A stretch of DNA of 64,000 bases from Litoreibacter albidus (GCF_900107015.1 NZ_FNOI01000003.1:248001-312000); one strand, 5' to 3'; counted from the stretch's first letter, positions 1 through 8,959 are shown. Program-made: numbers and translations. Notes: a model not told the origin generated them from the letters alone.

Positions 1-1322
1 ACGCCTATTTCCTCTGCGCGATGGCGCTGTTCGGAATTCAGGTGGCGGGTGGCCTGCTCGCAGGGTGGGTCTACGTCTCACCCAACTTCTTGGCAGAGCT
101 TCTGCCGTTCAACATCATCCGTATGATCCACACCAACGCGCTAATCGTCTGGCTGCTGCTGGGATTCTTCGGGGCCGCCTACTTTCTGGTGCCCGAGGAG
201 TCGGAGCGGGAGCTGTATTCAACCAAGCTGGCCTATTTACAGCTGATTATCCTGATGGTCGGCACCTTGGGCGCCGTTGGCAGCTACCTTGTTGGCATCC
301 ATGGGGGGCGCGAATTTCTGGAGCAACCGCTTTGGGTCAAGTTCGGCATCCTCGTGGCGGCGCTGATCTTCTTGTTCAACATCTCCATGACGGTGCTGGC
401 GGGTAAGAAAACCGCGATCACCAACGTCTTGCTGATGGGCCTGTGGCTGCTGTCGCTGTTGTGGATTTTCGCCTTCATCAACCCAGACAACCTGTCTCTG
501 GACAAAATGTACTGGTGGTTTGTGGTTCACCTGTGGGTGGAAGCCACATGGGAATTGGTCATGGCCGCCATCCTTGCCTTCTTGCTGCTGAAACTGACAG
601 GTGTGGACCGCGAGGTTGTCGAGAAATGGCTCTACGTCATCGTCGCCACCGCGCTGTTCTCCGGCATTTTGGGCACGGGGCACCACTTCTACTGGATCGG
701 CTTGCCGTCCTACTGGCAGTGGGTCGGGTCCATCTTCTCCACCTTCGAGGTGATCCCGTTCTTCCTGATGATGAGCTTCGCCTTCGTTATGGTGTGGAAA
801 GGCAAACGCAACCACCCCAACAAGGCCGCGCTTCTTTGGTCTCTGGGGTCCAGCACCGTCGCCTTCTTTGGCGCGGGGGTTTGGGGCTTCTTGCACACGT
901 TGCACGGCGTCAACTTCTACAGCCACGGCACACAGATCACTGCGGCGCACGGACACCTTGCTTTCTATGGCGCTTATGTGGCCCTGAACCTTGCGATCTT
1001 CACCTACGCGATGCCACTTCTGCGCCAGCGCCAGCCCTATAACCAAGTGCTGAACATGGTGAGCTTCTGGCTGATGACCGGCGGCATGGCATTCATGACC
1101 TTCGTGCTGACATTTGCAGGCACCATCCAGACGCATATGCAGCGCGTGGTTGGTGACTACTACATGGAAGTGCAAGACAGCCTGTCGGTGTTCTACCTGA
1201 TGCGCTTTGGCGCGGGGGCATGTGTAGTGGTCGGCGCGTTTCTGTTTATCTACTCGCTCGTCGTCGTGCGCAAACGCGAGGTCATCGAGCCGGGTCTGGC
1301 AACAACTGTGGCGGGGGAATAA
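1..1322 (+). CDS. norB: Nitric oxide reductase subunit B (NorB), 5'-truncated by the window edge
   Basis: Catalytic membrane subunit of cytochrome c-dependent NO reductase, which reduces 2 NO to N2O in the inner membrane. The reading frame is open from base 3 to the stop at 1322, so the true start lies upstream; about 439 residues of a usual 450-460 are visible. It is a polytopic haem-copper-oxidase-like protein. A conserved His in MIHTNALIVW fits a low-spin haem ligand. HLWVEATWE and GTGHHFYWIG carry the His residues of the non-haem iron site, and the region around HGTQITAAHGHLAFYGAY carries the distal haem ligands. norQ follows after 3 bases, the normal norCBQD order, so norC is expected just outside the window. 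The second ATG at 21 is only an internal Met. Confidence 0.97.
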   Translation, partial: AYFLCAMALFGIQVAGGLLAGWVYVSPNFLAELLPFNIIRMIHTNALIVWLLLGFFGAAYFLVPEESERELYSTKLAYLQLIILMVGTLGAVGSYLVGIHGGREFLEQPLWVKFGILVAALIFLFNISMTVLAGKKTAITNVLLMGLWLLSLLWIFAFINPDNLSLDKMYWWFVVHLWVEATWELVMAAILAFLLLKLTGVDREVVEKWLYVIVATALFSGILGTGHHFYWIGLPSYWQWVGSIFSTFEVIPFFLMMSFAFVMVWKGKRNHPNKAALLWSLGSSTVAFFGAGVWGFLHTLHGVNFYSHGTQITAAHGHLAFYGAYVALNLAIFTYAMPLLRQRQPYNQVLNMVSFWLMTGGMAFMTFVLTFAGTIQTHMQRVVGDYYMEVQDSLSVFYLMRFGAGACVVVGAFLFIYSLVVVRKREVIEPGLATTVAGE

Positions 1323-1325
1323 GTG

Positions 1326-2126
1326 ATGAAAGACACCGTCACCCTCCCCGTCTCGGCCCCGTACTACCAGCCGTCAGGCCGCGAGTGCGAGCTGTTCGAG
1401 ACCTCCCATGAAAACGGTTTACCCCTTCTTTTGAAGGGGCCGACCGGCTGCGGAAAAACACGTTTTGTGGAGCATATGGCCGCAAAACTGGGCAAACCGC
1501 TCTATACCGTCGCGTGCCACGACGACCTGTCGGCGGCCGACCTGATCGGGCGCTACCTGCTGAAGGGCGGGCAAACTGTCTGGGTCGATGGGCCATTGAC
1601 CCGCGCCGTGCGCGAAGGCGCTATTTGCTACCTTGATGAAATCATCGAGGCCCGCAAAGACGTCACCGTGGTGCTGCACCCGCTGACCGACAACCGCCGC
1701 ACCTTGATGATCGACCGCACGGGCGAGGAGTTGGTGGCACCGGAGGGCTTCATGCTGGTCGCCAGCTACAACCCCGGCTACCAAAACGTGCTCAAACGGA
1801 TGAAACCGTCCACGCGCCAGCGCTTCTTGTCGGTGACGTTCGACTTTCCGAAACCCGATCTGGAAACCGCCGTTGTGGCAAGTGAAAGCGGCTTGGACAG
1901 TAACCGCGCGGCCCAACTGGTGCGCCTCGGCGGGCATATCCGCACGCTGTCGGGCATGGATCTGGAGGAAGGCGTGTCCACGCGGCTGCTGATCTATGCA
2001 GCCACATTGATGGCCAGCGGCATGAACGTGACCCACGCGATTGAGGCCGCCATTATCGAACCGCTAAGCGACGATGAGGACGTGCAAACCGCCCTGCGCG
2101 ATCTTGTTGCCACGGTCTACGGCTAG
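1326..2126 (+). CDS. norQ: NorQ, MoxR/CbbQ-type AAA+ ATPase for NO reductase activation
   Basis: MoxR-class AAA+ ATPase that works with NorD to insert the non-haem iron or activate NorB. Walker A GPTGCGKT lies at residues 38-45 and the Walker B region reads AICYLDEIIEA. The length of 266 residues is normal for NorQ/CbbQ. ATG 1326 is preferred over the GTG at 1323 because GGGGGAA then sits at about 8 bases' spacing. It is followed after 11 bases by norD, its VWA-domain partner. The family assignment is secure. The specific NorQ role rests on its place between norB and norD. Confidence 0.95.
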   Translation: MKDTVTLPVSAPYYQPSGRECELFETSHENGLPLLLKGPTGCGKTRFVEHMAAKLGKPLYTVACHDDLSAADLIGRYLLKGGQTVWVDGPLTRAVREGAICYLDEIIEARKDVTVVLHPLTDNRRTLMIDRTGEELVAPEGFMLVASYNPGYQNVLKRMKPSTRQRFLSVTFDFPKPDLETAVVASESGLDSNRAAQLVRLGGHIRTLSGMDLEEGVSTRLLIYAATLMASGMNVTHAIEAAIIEPLSDDEDVQTALRDLVATVYG

Positions 2127-2137
2127 GGGGACGACAG

Positions 2138-4021
2138 ATGCACCTGCTTGACCTCATGGAGCCGGAGGAGACCGTAGGAAACCTGTGGCACGACATGGCC
2201 AGCGGCATTGGCGCGGATAAGGTTTATCCTGACGCGGTGGTGCATCTGAGCGATGTGCGCCCCAGCCTCGCGGTGCTGTTTCGCGCCTTGGGCGGCGCGG
2301 CCAGCGTCGAGTTGAGCGAAGCCCCCGCCACGCTTATGGCGCACCGCAGATCGGTGCGCCGCAAGCTGGGGACGGAGCGCGAAAAAGAATGGGTGGCAAG
2401 CTTTGACGGCGCGCGCCTGCGCCTGCCACCCATGATCGCCGCCTTCCCTGACCGTGCGTTGAACCGCGCCGCCTATTTCTGGCTCGTGGCGCTTGCTGCT
2501 TCTTGCGACGCCCTGCCCGCCCCGACGGACAATCTGCGTGCGAGAGACTGTGCACAGATTCGGTTTAATGCCGCCGCCGCTGATCGCGCCTACGCGCGTT
2601 GCCCCGGCTTGCGCGATGCCTATGTGAAGATGTGCGAACTGGCGCATCTGGCCCGCCCGACACTGACCCTGCCCCCCGCCGAGGCCGCGATGGAGCAAGC
2701 CGTGCGCGACCAGCTGTGCGGCGGCACCGCAGCCGTGCAAGACACAGCAACCGACCGCCATTATATGCCCATCGCGCCCGTCCCCTTCTGGCTGCGCTTC
2801 GACGCACAAGAACGCGGCGACGCAGCCGCGCCCGATATGGAGGACGCCGCAGCAGCGCCCCCCGTCGCCGCCGCCAGCACCCGCAAACTTGGCCACCGCC
2901 AAGACCGCGACGAGGCCAACCGCAAAGACAGCTTCATCCTGCACCGGTTCGAGTCGATCCTGTCATGGGTCGAGTCGATGAACCTGAACAGAAGCGTCGA
3001 TGATGACGACAACGAGAACGCCCAGAAGGCGGCAGAAGATCAGGACAACATCACCCTGTCCAAAGTCGACAAACGCGCCGCGACGCGGTTGCGGCTGCAT
3101 CTGGACCTGTCGCCCTCCGACGCGGACCACGAAAAGCTGGCGGGGGAATTCACCTATCCCGAATGGAACCACCAAAGCCGCAGCTACATGGATGCGCATT
3201 GCCGCGTTCTGGATGCGCCTGCCGTACCGGACCCGAACGAGACATTCACCCCGAACGCCATCCGCACCCGCGAGGTGCGCCGCCAGTTCGAGAGCTTACG
3301 CCCGAGGCGCATCCTGCGCCCGCGCCAGATCGACGGGACAGAGCTGGATCTGGACGCGCTGATTACCACGCAGGCGGATTTGGCCGCCACCGGACATGGC
3401 AGCGACCGCATCTGGCAATCCGCCCGCCAGATAGAGCGTGATTTGGCTGTGGCGTTCCTCATCGACACGTCGCGCTCCACCGAGGCGGCAGTGGGCGACA
3501 CATCCGTGATCGACGTCTCCCGCGAGGCGTTGGCGTCCCTTGCCACGGGGATCGACGCGGCGGGGGACCAGCTCGGCATATGGGGGTTCTCGTCCCTGCG
3601 GCGCGACCGCATCTTTCTGACGCGCTGCAAGGGGTTCGACACCAAAATGGGCCCAGACGTCACCGCCAACATCTGCGCCCTGCGCCCCGGTCACTACACG
3701 CGGCTTGGCGCCGCAATCCGCCACACCTCCGCCATGCTGGCGGAACAACCAGCGGCGCGTAAGTTGCTGATTGTGCTGACGGACGGCAAACCCAACGACC
3801 TTGACCACTACGAGGGGCAGCACGGCATTGAGGACAGCCGCATGGCCGTCCGCGAGGCCCGCCGTGCGGGGCAATCCTTGCACGGCGTGATCATCGACGA
3901 GGACGGGCAAGACTGGTTCGCCCGCATCTTCGGGCGCGGCGGCTTTAGTTTGCTGCCCCACCCTGCGCGGCTGACCCGTGCGCTCCCCGACATTTACCGC
4001 AGCTTAACGCAGGAGACCTGA
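2138..4021 (+). CDS. norD: NorD, von Willebrand factor A domain protein
   Basis: Cytoplasmic partner of the NorQ ATPase, needed for active NO reductase. The 627-residue length is typical of NorD. The C-terminal third is a VWA domain with the metal-binding MIDAS motif DTSRST starting at D443 and a later TDGKPND loop. The N-terminal half is charged and lacks membrane segments. A GGGGGA ribosome-binding site precedes ATG 2138 by about 7 bases. It is co-directional with norQ, and the next small gene starts 1 base after its stop, so the operon continues. Confidence 0.94.
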   Translation: MHLLDLMEPEETVGNLWHDMASGIGADKVYPDAVVHLSDVRPSLAVLFRALGGAASVELSEAPATLMAHRRSVRRKLGTEREKEWVASFDGARLRLPPMIAAFPDRALNRAAYFWLVALAASCDALPAPTDNLRARDCAQIRFNAAAADRAYARCPGLRDAYVKMCELAHLARPTLTLPPAEAAMEQAVRDQLCGGTAAVQDTATDRHYMPIAPVPFWLRFDAQERGDAAAPDMEDAAAAPPVAAASTRKLGHRQDRDEANRKDSFILHRFESILSWVESMNLNRSVDDDDNENAQKAAEDQDNITLSKVDKRAATRLRLHLDLSPSDADHEKLAGEFTYPEWNHQSRSYMDAHCRVLDAPAVPDPNETFTPNAIRTREVRRQFESLRPRRILRPRQIDGTELDLDALITTQADLAATGHGSDRIWQSARQIERDLAVAFLIDTSRSTEAAVGDTSVIDVSREALASLATGIDAAGDQLGIWGFSSLRRDRIFLTRCKGFDTKMGPDVTANICALRPGHYTRLGAAIRHTSAMLAEQPAARKLLIVLTDGKPNDLDHYEGQHGIEDSRMAVREARRAGQSLHGVIIDEDGQDWFARIFGRGGFSLLPHPARLTRALPDIYRSLTQET

Positions 4022-4022
4022 C

Positions 4023-4199
4023 ATGCGTTTTCTTTCCTCCCTCCTTCTCATTCTGTGCGCGTCCCCCGCCGTTGCCAGCCAGTTCGACCGCCCGATCCCG
4101 CAATCGCAATCCGCCACGGCGGAGCTTTGGTTTGGCCTTGCCTCGGTGGTGCTGATCGCAGCGCTTGGCTTGGTGCATCATCTGGTCATGCGCAAATGA
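4023..4199 (+). CDS. Small nor-cluster membrane protein (58 aa), function unknown
   Basis: A 58-codon gene. It begins MRFLSSLLLILCASPAVAS, which looks like a cleavable Sec signal or a first membrane helix. It continues with a short Pro/Gln-rich periplasmic piece and ends with one membrane helix (ELWFGLASVVLIAALGLV) and a basic tail MRK. It starts 1 base after norD, and its TGA overlaps the next ATG (ATGA), so translational coupling is likely. No known family is recognised. Position suggests a small accessory protein of NO reductase assembly, but that is inference. Confidence 0.72.
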   Translation: MRFLSSLLLILCASPAVASQFDRPIPQSQSATAELWFGLASVVLIAALGLVHHLVMRK

Positions 4200-4435
4200 C
4201 ACGTCGCGGCTGGACTACGGGGCAAATCGCGCTGGTCCTTTACCCGTTCGGGGCGGGCGCTGCGGCGGTGAATGTGTTCTTCGCGTCGCTGATCGGCACG
4301 TGGGTCGGTCTACCAGTGCTGAGCACCTTTTGGTCCATTCTTCTGGGCTGCCTTATTGGACTGCCCGCAACATTCGCCTTTGCAAGGCATCTGCGTCACC
4401 TGATGGACGAAGCAGAGCCGGAGGACATGCCATGA
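4196..4435 (+). CDS. Small two-helix membrane protein in the nor-nnr operon (79 aa)
   Basis: 79 residues starting MTRRGWTTGQ, with two hydrophobic segments at about residues 11-38 and 42-62. The C-terminus is charged, HLRHLMDEAEPEDMP. ATG 4196 overlaps the stop of the previous gene, and its own TGA overlaps the ATG of nnrS, so it sits inside a tightly coupled operon. A longer in-frame opening upstream runs through the previous gene in another frame and is not credible. The family is not recognised. Context suggests a membrane accessory for NO reductase or NnrS. Confidence 0.72.
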   Translation: MTRRGWTTGQIALVLYPFGAGAAAVNVFFASLIGTWVGLPVLSTFWSILLGCLIGLPATFAFARHLRHLMDEAEPEDMP

Positions 4436-5640
4436 AAACCACCACAGCCGAACAAATGCGCCAATGGCGCGGCCCCGCCGTCCTGAGTTTCGGGTTCCGC
4501 CCGCTGTTTTCACTTGCCGCCCTATGGGCAGCCGTGGCGATGGCGATGTGGATTGCTATGCTATCGGGCCTGATGGAGCTGCCAACGCGGTTCGATCCGG
4601 TGACTTGGCACGCGCATGAGTTTCTGTTCGGCTACCTCAGCGCCGTGATCGCGGGCTTCCTGCTCACCGCAGTGCCCAACTGGACGGGCCGCCTGCCCGT
4701 GGTGGGATGGAGCTTGGCAGGGCTGGCGCTGCTCTGGGTGATGGGGCGTGTGGCAATCGTGATGTCCGCCGCCCTGCCCGTCTGGCTGGTCGTCGCGGCG
4801 GACATTTGCTTTCTGGCGACTTTATGGGGCGTTGTGCTGCGCGAGATCGTGGCGGGCAAGAACTGGCGCAACCTTCCAGTGTTGGGCTTGGTGGGCGTCC
4901 TAATCTTTGCCAATCTGGTGTTCCACTACGAGGCGGCACAGGGCGACTACGCGGCGCAAGGGTTCGGGCTGCGCTTGGGCCTGTCCGTCGCGTTAATGCT
5001 GGTGTGCCTGATCGGCGGCAAAATCATACCGTCGTTCACGCGCAACTGGCTGACCAAGCGGAGTGCTACGAAACTGCCAACGCCGCCAATGCAGCGTTTC
5101 GACAAGATCACCCTTGCGGCCACCGCCGCCAGCTTGCTGGCGTGGACGGCAGCGCCCGCGCATCTCTTGGTGGGCTTGGCATTGCTGGCAATTGCAGTGC
5201 TTCACTTTATACGTCTCGCCCGTTGGCAGGGCACCGCCACCAGCGCGGAGCCATTGGTATGGGTGTTGCACCTCGCCTATATGTTCGTCCCGCTTGGCGC
5301 AGCCTTAACGGCTGCTGCGATCCTTGTGCCCGACGCGGTGGCGCAGGCGACGGCGTTGCACGTCTGGACGGCGGGGGCGCTTGGCATGATGACGCTCGCC
5401 GTGATGACACGCGCGTCCTTGGGGCACTCCGGTCGTGTGCTCCACGCGGATACGGCGACCACCTTCATCTACCTCTCCCTTGTGGTGTCCATCATGACAC
5501 GCATCGCCGCCGACTACCTGCCGGAGCTTCGGGCCGAGTTGCTTACCCTGTCCGGCCTGTTTTGGCTTGGAAGCTTTGGCGGCTTTGCGTTAGCCTACGG
5601 CCCGATGCTTATGCGCGCAAAGGATGAGAAACCGGCATGA
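4432..5640 (+). CDS. nnrS: NnrS family haem- and copper-containing membrane protein
   Basis: NnrS proteins are polytopic inner-membrane haem/copper proteins linked to nitric oxide stress and denitrification. This one has 402 residues and about 12 hydrophobic helices. The N-terminus VLSFGFRPLFSLAALWAA and the segment WHAHEFLFGYLSAVIAGFLL (conserved His residues) are characteristic, as is GGKIIPSFTRNWL. The start is ATG 4432, overlapping the previous stop by ATGA; the in-frame extension upstream runs through a coding region of another gene. nnrU follows with another ATGA overlap. Confidence 0.94.
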   Translation: MKTTTAEQMRQWRGPAVLSFGFRPLFSLAALWAAVAMAMWIAMLSGLMELPTRFDPVTWHAHEFLFGYLSAVIAGFLLTAVPNWTGRLPVVGWSLAGLALLWVMGRVAIVMSAALPVWLVVAADICFLATLWGVVLREIVAGKNWRNLPVLGLVGVLIFANLVFHYEAAQGDYAAQGFGLRLGLSVALMLVCLIGGKIIPSFTRNWLTKRSATKLPTPPMQRFDKITLAATAASLLAWTAAPAHLLVGLALLAIAVLHFIRLARWQGTATSAEPLVWVLHLAYMFVPLGAALTAAAILVPDAVAQATALHVWTAGALGMMTLAVMTRASLGHSGRVLHADTATTFIYLSLVVSIMTRIAADYLPELRAELLTLSGLFWLGSFGGFALAYGPMLMRAKDEKPA

Positions 5641-6308
5641 CTTGGCTTCAATACGCCGCTGTGATCCTTGCCTTTTTCATTAGCCACTCTGTCCCTGTGC
5701 GCCCGAAAATACGCGCAGCACTGGTGGCGCGGCTGGGGGAGCGTGGCTTTACCACCGCCTACTCCGCCCTATCGCTGGTTATGCTGGCCGCGGTGATTGC
5801 CGCAGCGGGGCACGGGCCCTTCGTGCTGCTGTGGTCGCAAGCCGCGTGGCAGCATCATGTCGTTATGGCCGGAATGCTGGGGGTGTGTGTCTTGCTGGCG
5901 TTTTCGGTGGGCCGCCCAAATCCGTTTTCCTTCGGGGGCGCACGGAATGATCAGTTTGACCCCGCCCACCCAGGCATCGTGCGCTGGACGCGGCACCCGG
6001 TTTTGATGGCATTGTTGGCGTGGTCCATGCTGCATTTGCTGCCGAACGGCAATCTGGCGCATGTCATATTGTTTGGCATTTTCGCGGGGTTCGCCGCGAT
6101 GGGCACCAAGCTGGTCGATAAACGTAAACGCCGCCTGATGGGCGACGACCAGTGGCAGGCACTGCTGGCACAGGTTCGCACCAGTCCGCTTGTTCCCGCC
6201 TCCGCGCGCGGCACAAAGGTGCTGATCCGCGCAGGGGTGGCTTTGATTATTTACACCGCTTTGGTGGTGCTGCACCCGATGGTGATCGGCGTGCCCGTCT
6301 GGGGCTAG
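5637..6308 (+). CDS. nnrU: NnrU family membrane protein
   Basis: NnrU-type protein of 223 residues with five to six membrane helices. It shows the family traits FFISHSVPVRP near the N-terminus, FSVGRPNPFSFG, and the WTRHPVLMALLAWSMLHLLPNG block (residues about 115-136) shared with isoprenylcysteine-methyltransferase-like proteins. nnrU genes accompany nor clusters in Rhodobacteraceae and are needed for NO reductase function. The exact reaction is unknown. It overlaps nnrS by 4 bases and closes the operon. The next gene is convergent, 25 bases away, with no clear terminator hairpin between them. Confidence 0.92.
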   Translation: MTWLQYAAVILAFFISHSVPVRPKIRAALVARLGERGFTTAYSALSLVMLAAVIAAAGHGPFVLLWSQAAWQHHVVMAGMLGVCVLLAFSVGRPNPFSFGGARNDQFDPAHPGIVRWTRHPVLMALLAWSMLHLLPNGNLAHVILFGIFAGFAAMGTKLVDKRKRRLMGDDQWQALLAQVRTSPLVPASARGTKVLIRAGVALIIYTALVVLHPMVIGVPVWG

Positions 6309-6333
6309 CCGATCAAACGCGGGTGCGTGTCGC

Positions 6334-6927
6334 TTATATGATGCGCACTTGGGTGCCGACAGGGCACAGGCTGAACAGCTCGGCGATTTGTTCGTTGTAA
6401 AGACCGATGCAGCCCGAGGACGAGCGGCGCCCGATCTTACGGGTGTCGTGGGTGCCGTGGATCAGATACGCGGGCCAAGACAGGTACATCGCGTGCGTGC
6501 CCAGCGGGTTACCTGGGCCGGGAGGCATGTAGGACAGGTCCGGATCTTCTTTGATCATATTCGCGGTTGGCGTCCAATCCGGCCCGACGCGCTTGCGCAC
6601 GATCTTGGTGTAGCCGCGTTTGGTCAGGTCCTCACGGCGTGGCACGGAGGTCGCGTAAACGCGGTAATCCGACGCGTCGGAGTTCCAGTAGTGCAGCGCA
6701 CGCGACGTGGTGTCGGCCACAACTGTGGCAACGCCCAGCGTGTCAAAGTGGTCCTGCCAGTTCTGGTACTGGAAGCTGGAGGCGTTCCGAGTGACGCCAC
6801 GGGTTTCTTGCTCTTGGCCGATCTCATCCACAGGGGTCGCGACGGTTTGCGCGCGCAGCAATGTGGGCGTGGCCAAAGCGGCTGTTGCCGAGGTAATAAA
6901 CAGACGACGGGATTGTTTGATGCTCAT
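6334..6927 (-). CDS. L,D-transpeptidase (YkuD domain) with Tat-type signal
   Basis: Periplasmic cysteine transpeptidase that forms 3-3 crosslinks in peptidoglycan or attaches proteins to it. It has 197 residues. The N-terminus, KQSRRLFITSATAALATPTL, has a twin-arginine-like motif followed by a hydrophobic stretch. The YkuD catalytic block is at the C-terminus: HGTHDTRKIGRRSSSGCIGL, with the catalytic His and Cys in the expected HGT...SxGCI arrangement. It is monocistronic, and convergent with nnrU. Confidence 0.92.
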   Translation of the reverse strand: MSIKQSRRLFITSATAALATPTLLRAQTVATPVDEIGQEQETRGVTRNASSFQYQNWQDHFDTLGVATVVADTTSRALHYWNSDASDYRVYATSVPRREDLTKRGYTKIVRKRVGPDWTPTANMIKEDPDLSYMPPGPGNPLGTHAMYLSWPAYLIHGTHDTRKIGRRSSSGCIGLYNEQIAELFSLCPVGTQVRII

Positions 6928-7015
6928 GTTGTTAGGGCCTCTGGCTCTGTTGAGTGTTTGGGGCAGCGTCTAGCATTTTGATCATGACTAAGAAACTCAC
7001 ATCTGTGTCATTGGT

Positions 7016-7996
7016 TCAGGTCATTTTGCGGGCAAGATCAATCATCCGGTTCGAAAACCCCCATTCATTGTCATACCAGCCGAACACCCGCGCCATACCG
7101 CCCGATTGCGTCACATGGGTTTCAGGCAAGGCCATGACAATGCTTTCAGGCCGCGCGCGCAGGTCCGAGGACACCAGCGGCTCGTCCGTGGTGCCTATGA
7201 TCTGGCCTTTAATTGTCGTCAGGACGTCGTTGATTTTCTCTTCTGTAAAAGGCTCTTGCGCCTGAAAGCTCATGTCGATTGCAGAGACGGAGGCCGTGGG
7301 CACCCGCACCGACGTCGCAAAGATGCGCCCCGCCAGATCGGGCAACACCAGATCGGTCAACTTGCCCGCAGATGTGGTCGTCGGCACCATCGACAGCGCC
7401 GCCGCGCGGGAACGCACCAGATCACCGCGCGGGGCGTCAACCGTGGGTTGCGACCCCGTGTAGCAGTGGATCGTTGTCATATGTGCGGTGATCAGCCCGA
7501 AGGCGTCGTCAATAACGCGCGCCAAGGGAGCCAGCGCATTGGTGGTACAAGACGCGCAGGAGATGATTTCTTGATCGGTCAGCGCCGCGTCATTCGCGCC
7601 AAGCACGACGGTTTCATCTGCCGTGGGGCATGGCCCAGAGATCAGCACCCGTGCCGCCCCCGCCTGCAAACCACGCGCCGCAAATTCGCGGGTGCTGGCT
7701 TTGCCCGTGCATTCCAGCACCAAATCCACGCCCGCCAAATTAAGGGTCGACAGATCGGGCGTATCGGTCAGCGGGTAGCGGATGCCGTTAATGGTGAGGG
7801 AAGTATCGTCATAGGTGACATCGCCCGGATACTGGCCGAACACGCTGTCGTGCTTGAGCAGATAGGCGCATAGCTCTGGCCGCGCGATGTCGTTGAGGGC
7901 GACGATCTCGAACCCGTCGCCCGCAGGTGTCGTGGTTAACAGACGCAGAATGGAGCGCCCGATGCGCCCCAACCCGTTGATGGCAATTTTCGCCAT
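7016..7996 (-). CDS. gap: Type I glyceraldehyde-3-phosphate dehydrogenase, divergent paralogue
   Basis: NAD(P)-dependent oxidation of glyceraldehyde 3-phosphate to 1,3-bisphosphoglycerate. It has 326 residues. The Rossmann motif INGLGRIGRS is at residues 7-16, the catalytic Cys is C150 in ASCTTN, and the C-terminal signature is WYDNEWGFSNRMIDL. The substrate-loop region reads SGPCPTADETVVLGAND instead of the usual SAPAK...GVN, so this may be a secondary copy, or an erythrose-4-phosphate dehydrogenase-like relative. No other glycolytic or Calvin genes are adjacent. Confidence 0.9.
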   Translation of the reverse strand: MAKIAINGLGRIGRSILRLLTTTPAGDGFEIVALNDIARPELCAYLLKHDSVFGQYPGDVTYDDTSLTINGIRYPLTDTPDLSTLNLAGVDLVLECTGKASTREFAARGLQAGAARVLISGPCPTADETVVLGANDAALTDQEIISCASCTTNALAPLARVIDDAFGLITAHMTTIHCYTGSQPTVDAPRGDLVRSRAAALSMVPTTTSAGKLTDLVLPDLAGRIFATSVRVPTASVSAIDMSFQAQEPFTEEKINDVLTTIKGQIIGTTDEPLVSSDLRARPESIVMALPETHVTQSGGMARVFGWYDNEWGFSNRMIDLARKMT

Positions 7997-8091
7997 GATC
8001 CCGCCCTTCCGTATTTGACGCCTAGAGGATGCCCGACACTAGGCCGCAACAATTTCCAAAAGAAAGCCCAAAAGGCGTGTGTGTCTGCGAT

Positions 8092-8817
8092 CTAACCGGC
8101 GTCGCGAATTTCAGCGACAAGCGCCTGCATCTGCTCGAACTCGATTGCACCCGGCACCAGCTGGTCACCGAAGATAAACGCAGGCGTGCCGTTCAGGTTC
8201 AACGCTTGTGTCAGCTGCATGCTGGTCTGGATGTGCGCCGCAACTTCCGGCGCATCCATGTCGCGCACCAGTTGATCGGTATCCATGCCCAGTTCTTTGG
8301 CGATCCGCAGTACGCTGGCCTCGTTGGCGCGGCCGTTGTTTTGCATCAATGCGTTGTGGAATTCCTCGTATTTGCCTTGCGCGCGGGAGGCCAGAGCGGC
8401 ACGCGCGGCGTACACGCTTTCCTCACCAAGGATCGGCCATTCGCGCAGCACCAAGCGCAGGTTGCTGTCGGAGCCAAGCAGGTTTTGCACGTCGGAGTAA
8501 GTGCGGCGGCAATATCCGCAGTTGTAGTCAAAAAACTCCACCACGGTCACATCGCCGTCGGGATTGCCCACGACAGGCGCGTTCGGGTCTTGCTCCAGCG
8601 CGGTGCGGTTGGCGCTCAAGACGGCCTGCGCCTGATCCGCTTGCGACTGCTCTTGGCGCGCTTGCAGCGTCTGGATGGCTTCCATGACGATCTCAGGATT
8701 GTCGCGGATGGTTTCCAGCACGAAATCGCGCATCTCGTCCTTGCTCATCTCCTGCGCGGACATGGCGGTGGTGGACAGGCACAGCGCAAGGGCGCTCGAC
8801 ATTGCAAAACGGATCAT
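8092..8817 (-). CDS. DsbA-family periplasmic thiol:disulfide oxidoreductase
   Basis: 241-residue secreted thioredoxin-fold protein of the DsbA/Com1 class. The signal peptide is MIRFAMSSALALCLSTTAMSAQ. The active site is C100-G-Y-C103 (YNCGYCRRT), and the cis-Pro loop is NGTPAFIFGDQ. The start is ATG 8817: AAGGAA lies about 10 bases upstream and a signal peptide follows directly. The in-frame extension to 9027 would run across the divergent promoter. It is divergent from the ScsB/DsbD-like reductase, which suggests the two form a periplasmic redox pair. Confidence 0.92.
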   Translation of the reverse strand: MIRFAMSSALALCLSTTAMSAQEMSKDEMRDFVLETIRDNPEIVMEAIQTLQARQEQSQADQAQAVLSANRTALEQDPNAPVVGNPDGDVTVVEFFDYNCGYCRRTYSDVQNLLGSDSNLRLVLREWPILGEESVYAARAALASRAQGKYEEFHNALMQNNGRANEASVLRIAKELGMDTDQLVRDMDAPEVAAHIQTSMQLTQALNLNGTPAFIFGDQLVPGAIEFEQMQALVAEIRDAG

Positions 8818-8875
8818 CAGGCGGGGTTCCTTGGCTGATAAAGAAGTTAACGGGACCGTGATGTTCCGCGCGGTG

Positions 8876-8895
8876 ATTGTCAAACAGTTGACGAT
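8876..8895. promoter_or_regulatory. Candidate operator in the dsbA / scsB-like divergent promoter
   Basis: Inverted repeat with 8-base arms (one mismatch) and a 4-base spacer, ATTGTCAA-acag-TTGACGAT. It lies in the 142-base divergent region, 59 bases from the DsbA start and 65 from the reductase start. Its position suits coordinate control of both genes. It is not an FNR box, because the half-sites are in the opposite orientation. The regulator is unknown. Confidence 0.35.
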
Positions 8896-8959
8896 CACGA
8901 GGCGGTGACAGAGCGCAAAACCTCTTGCGTTTGGCGGGGCATCAGGGGACCAAAGGGCC

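Noticed and set aside
237-1175. 312-codon open frame antisense to norB
   Set aside because: Composition is His/Gln-rich, typical of the reverse strand of GC-rich membrane genes, and no motif is present. norB on the other strand is certain.
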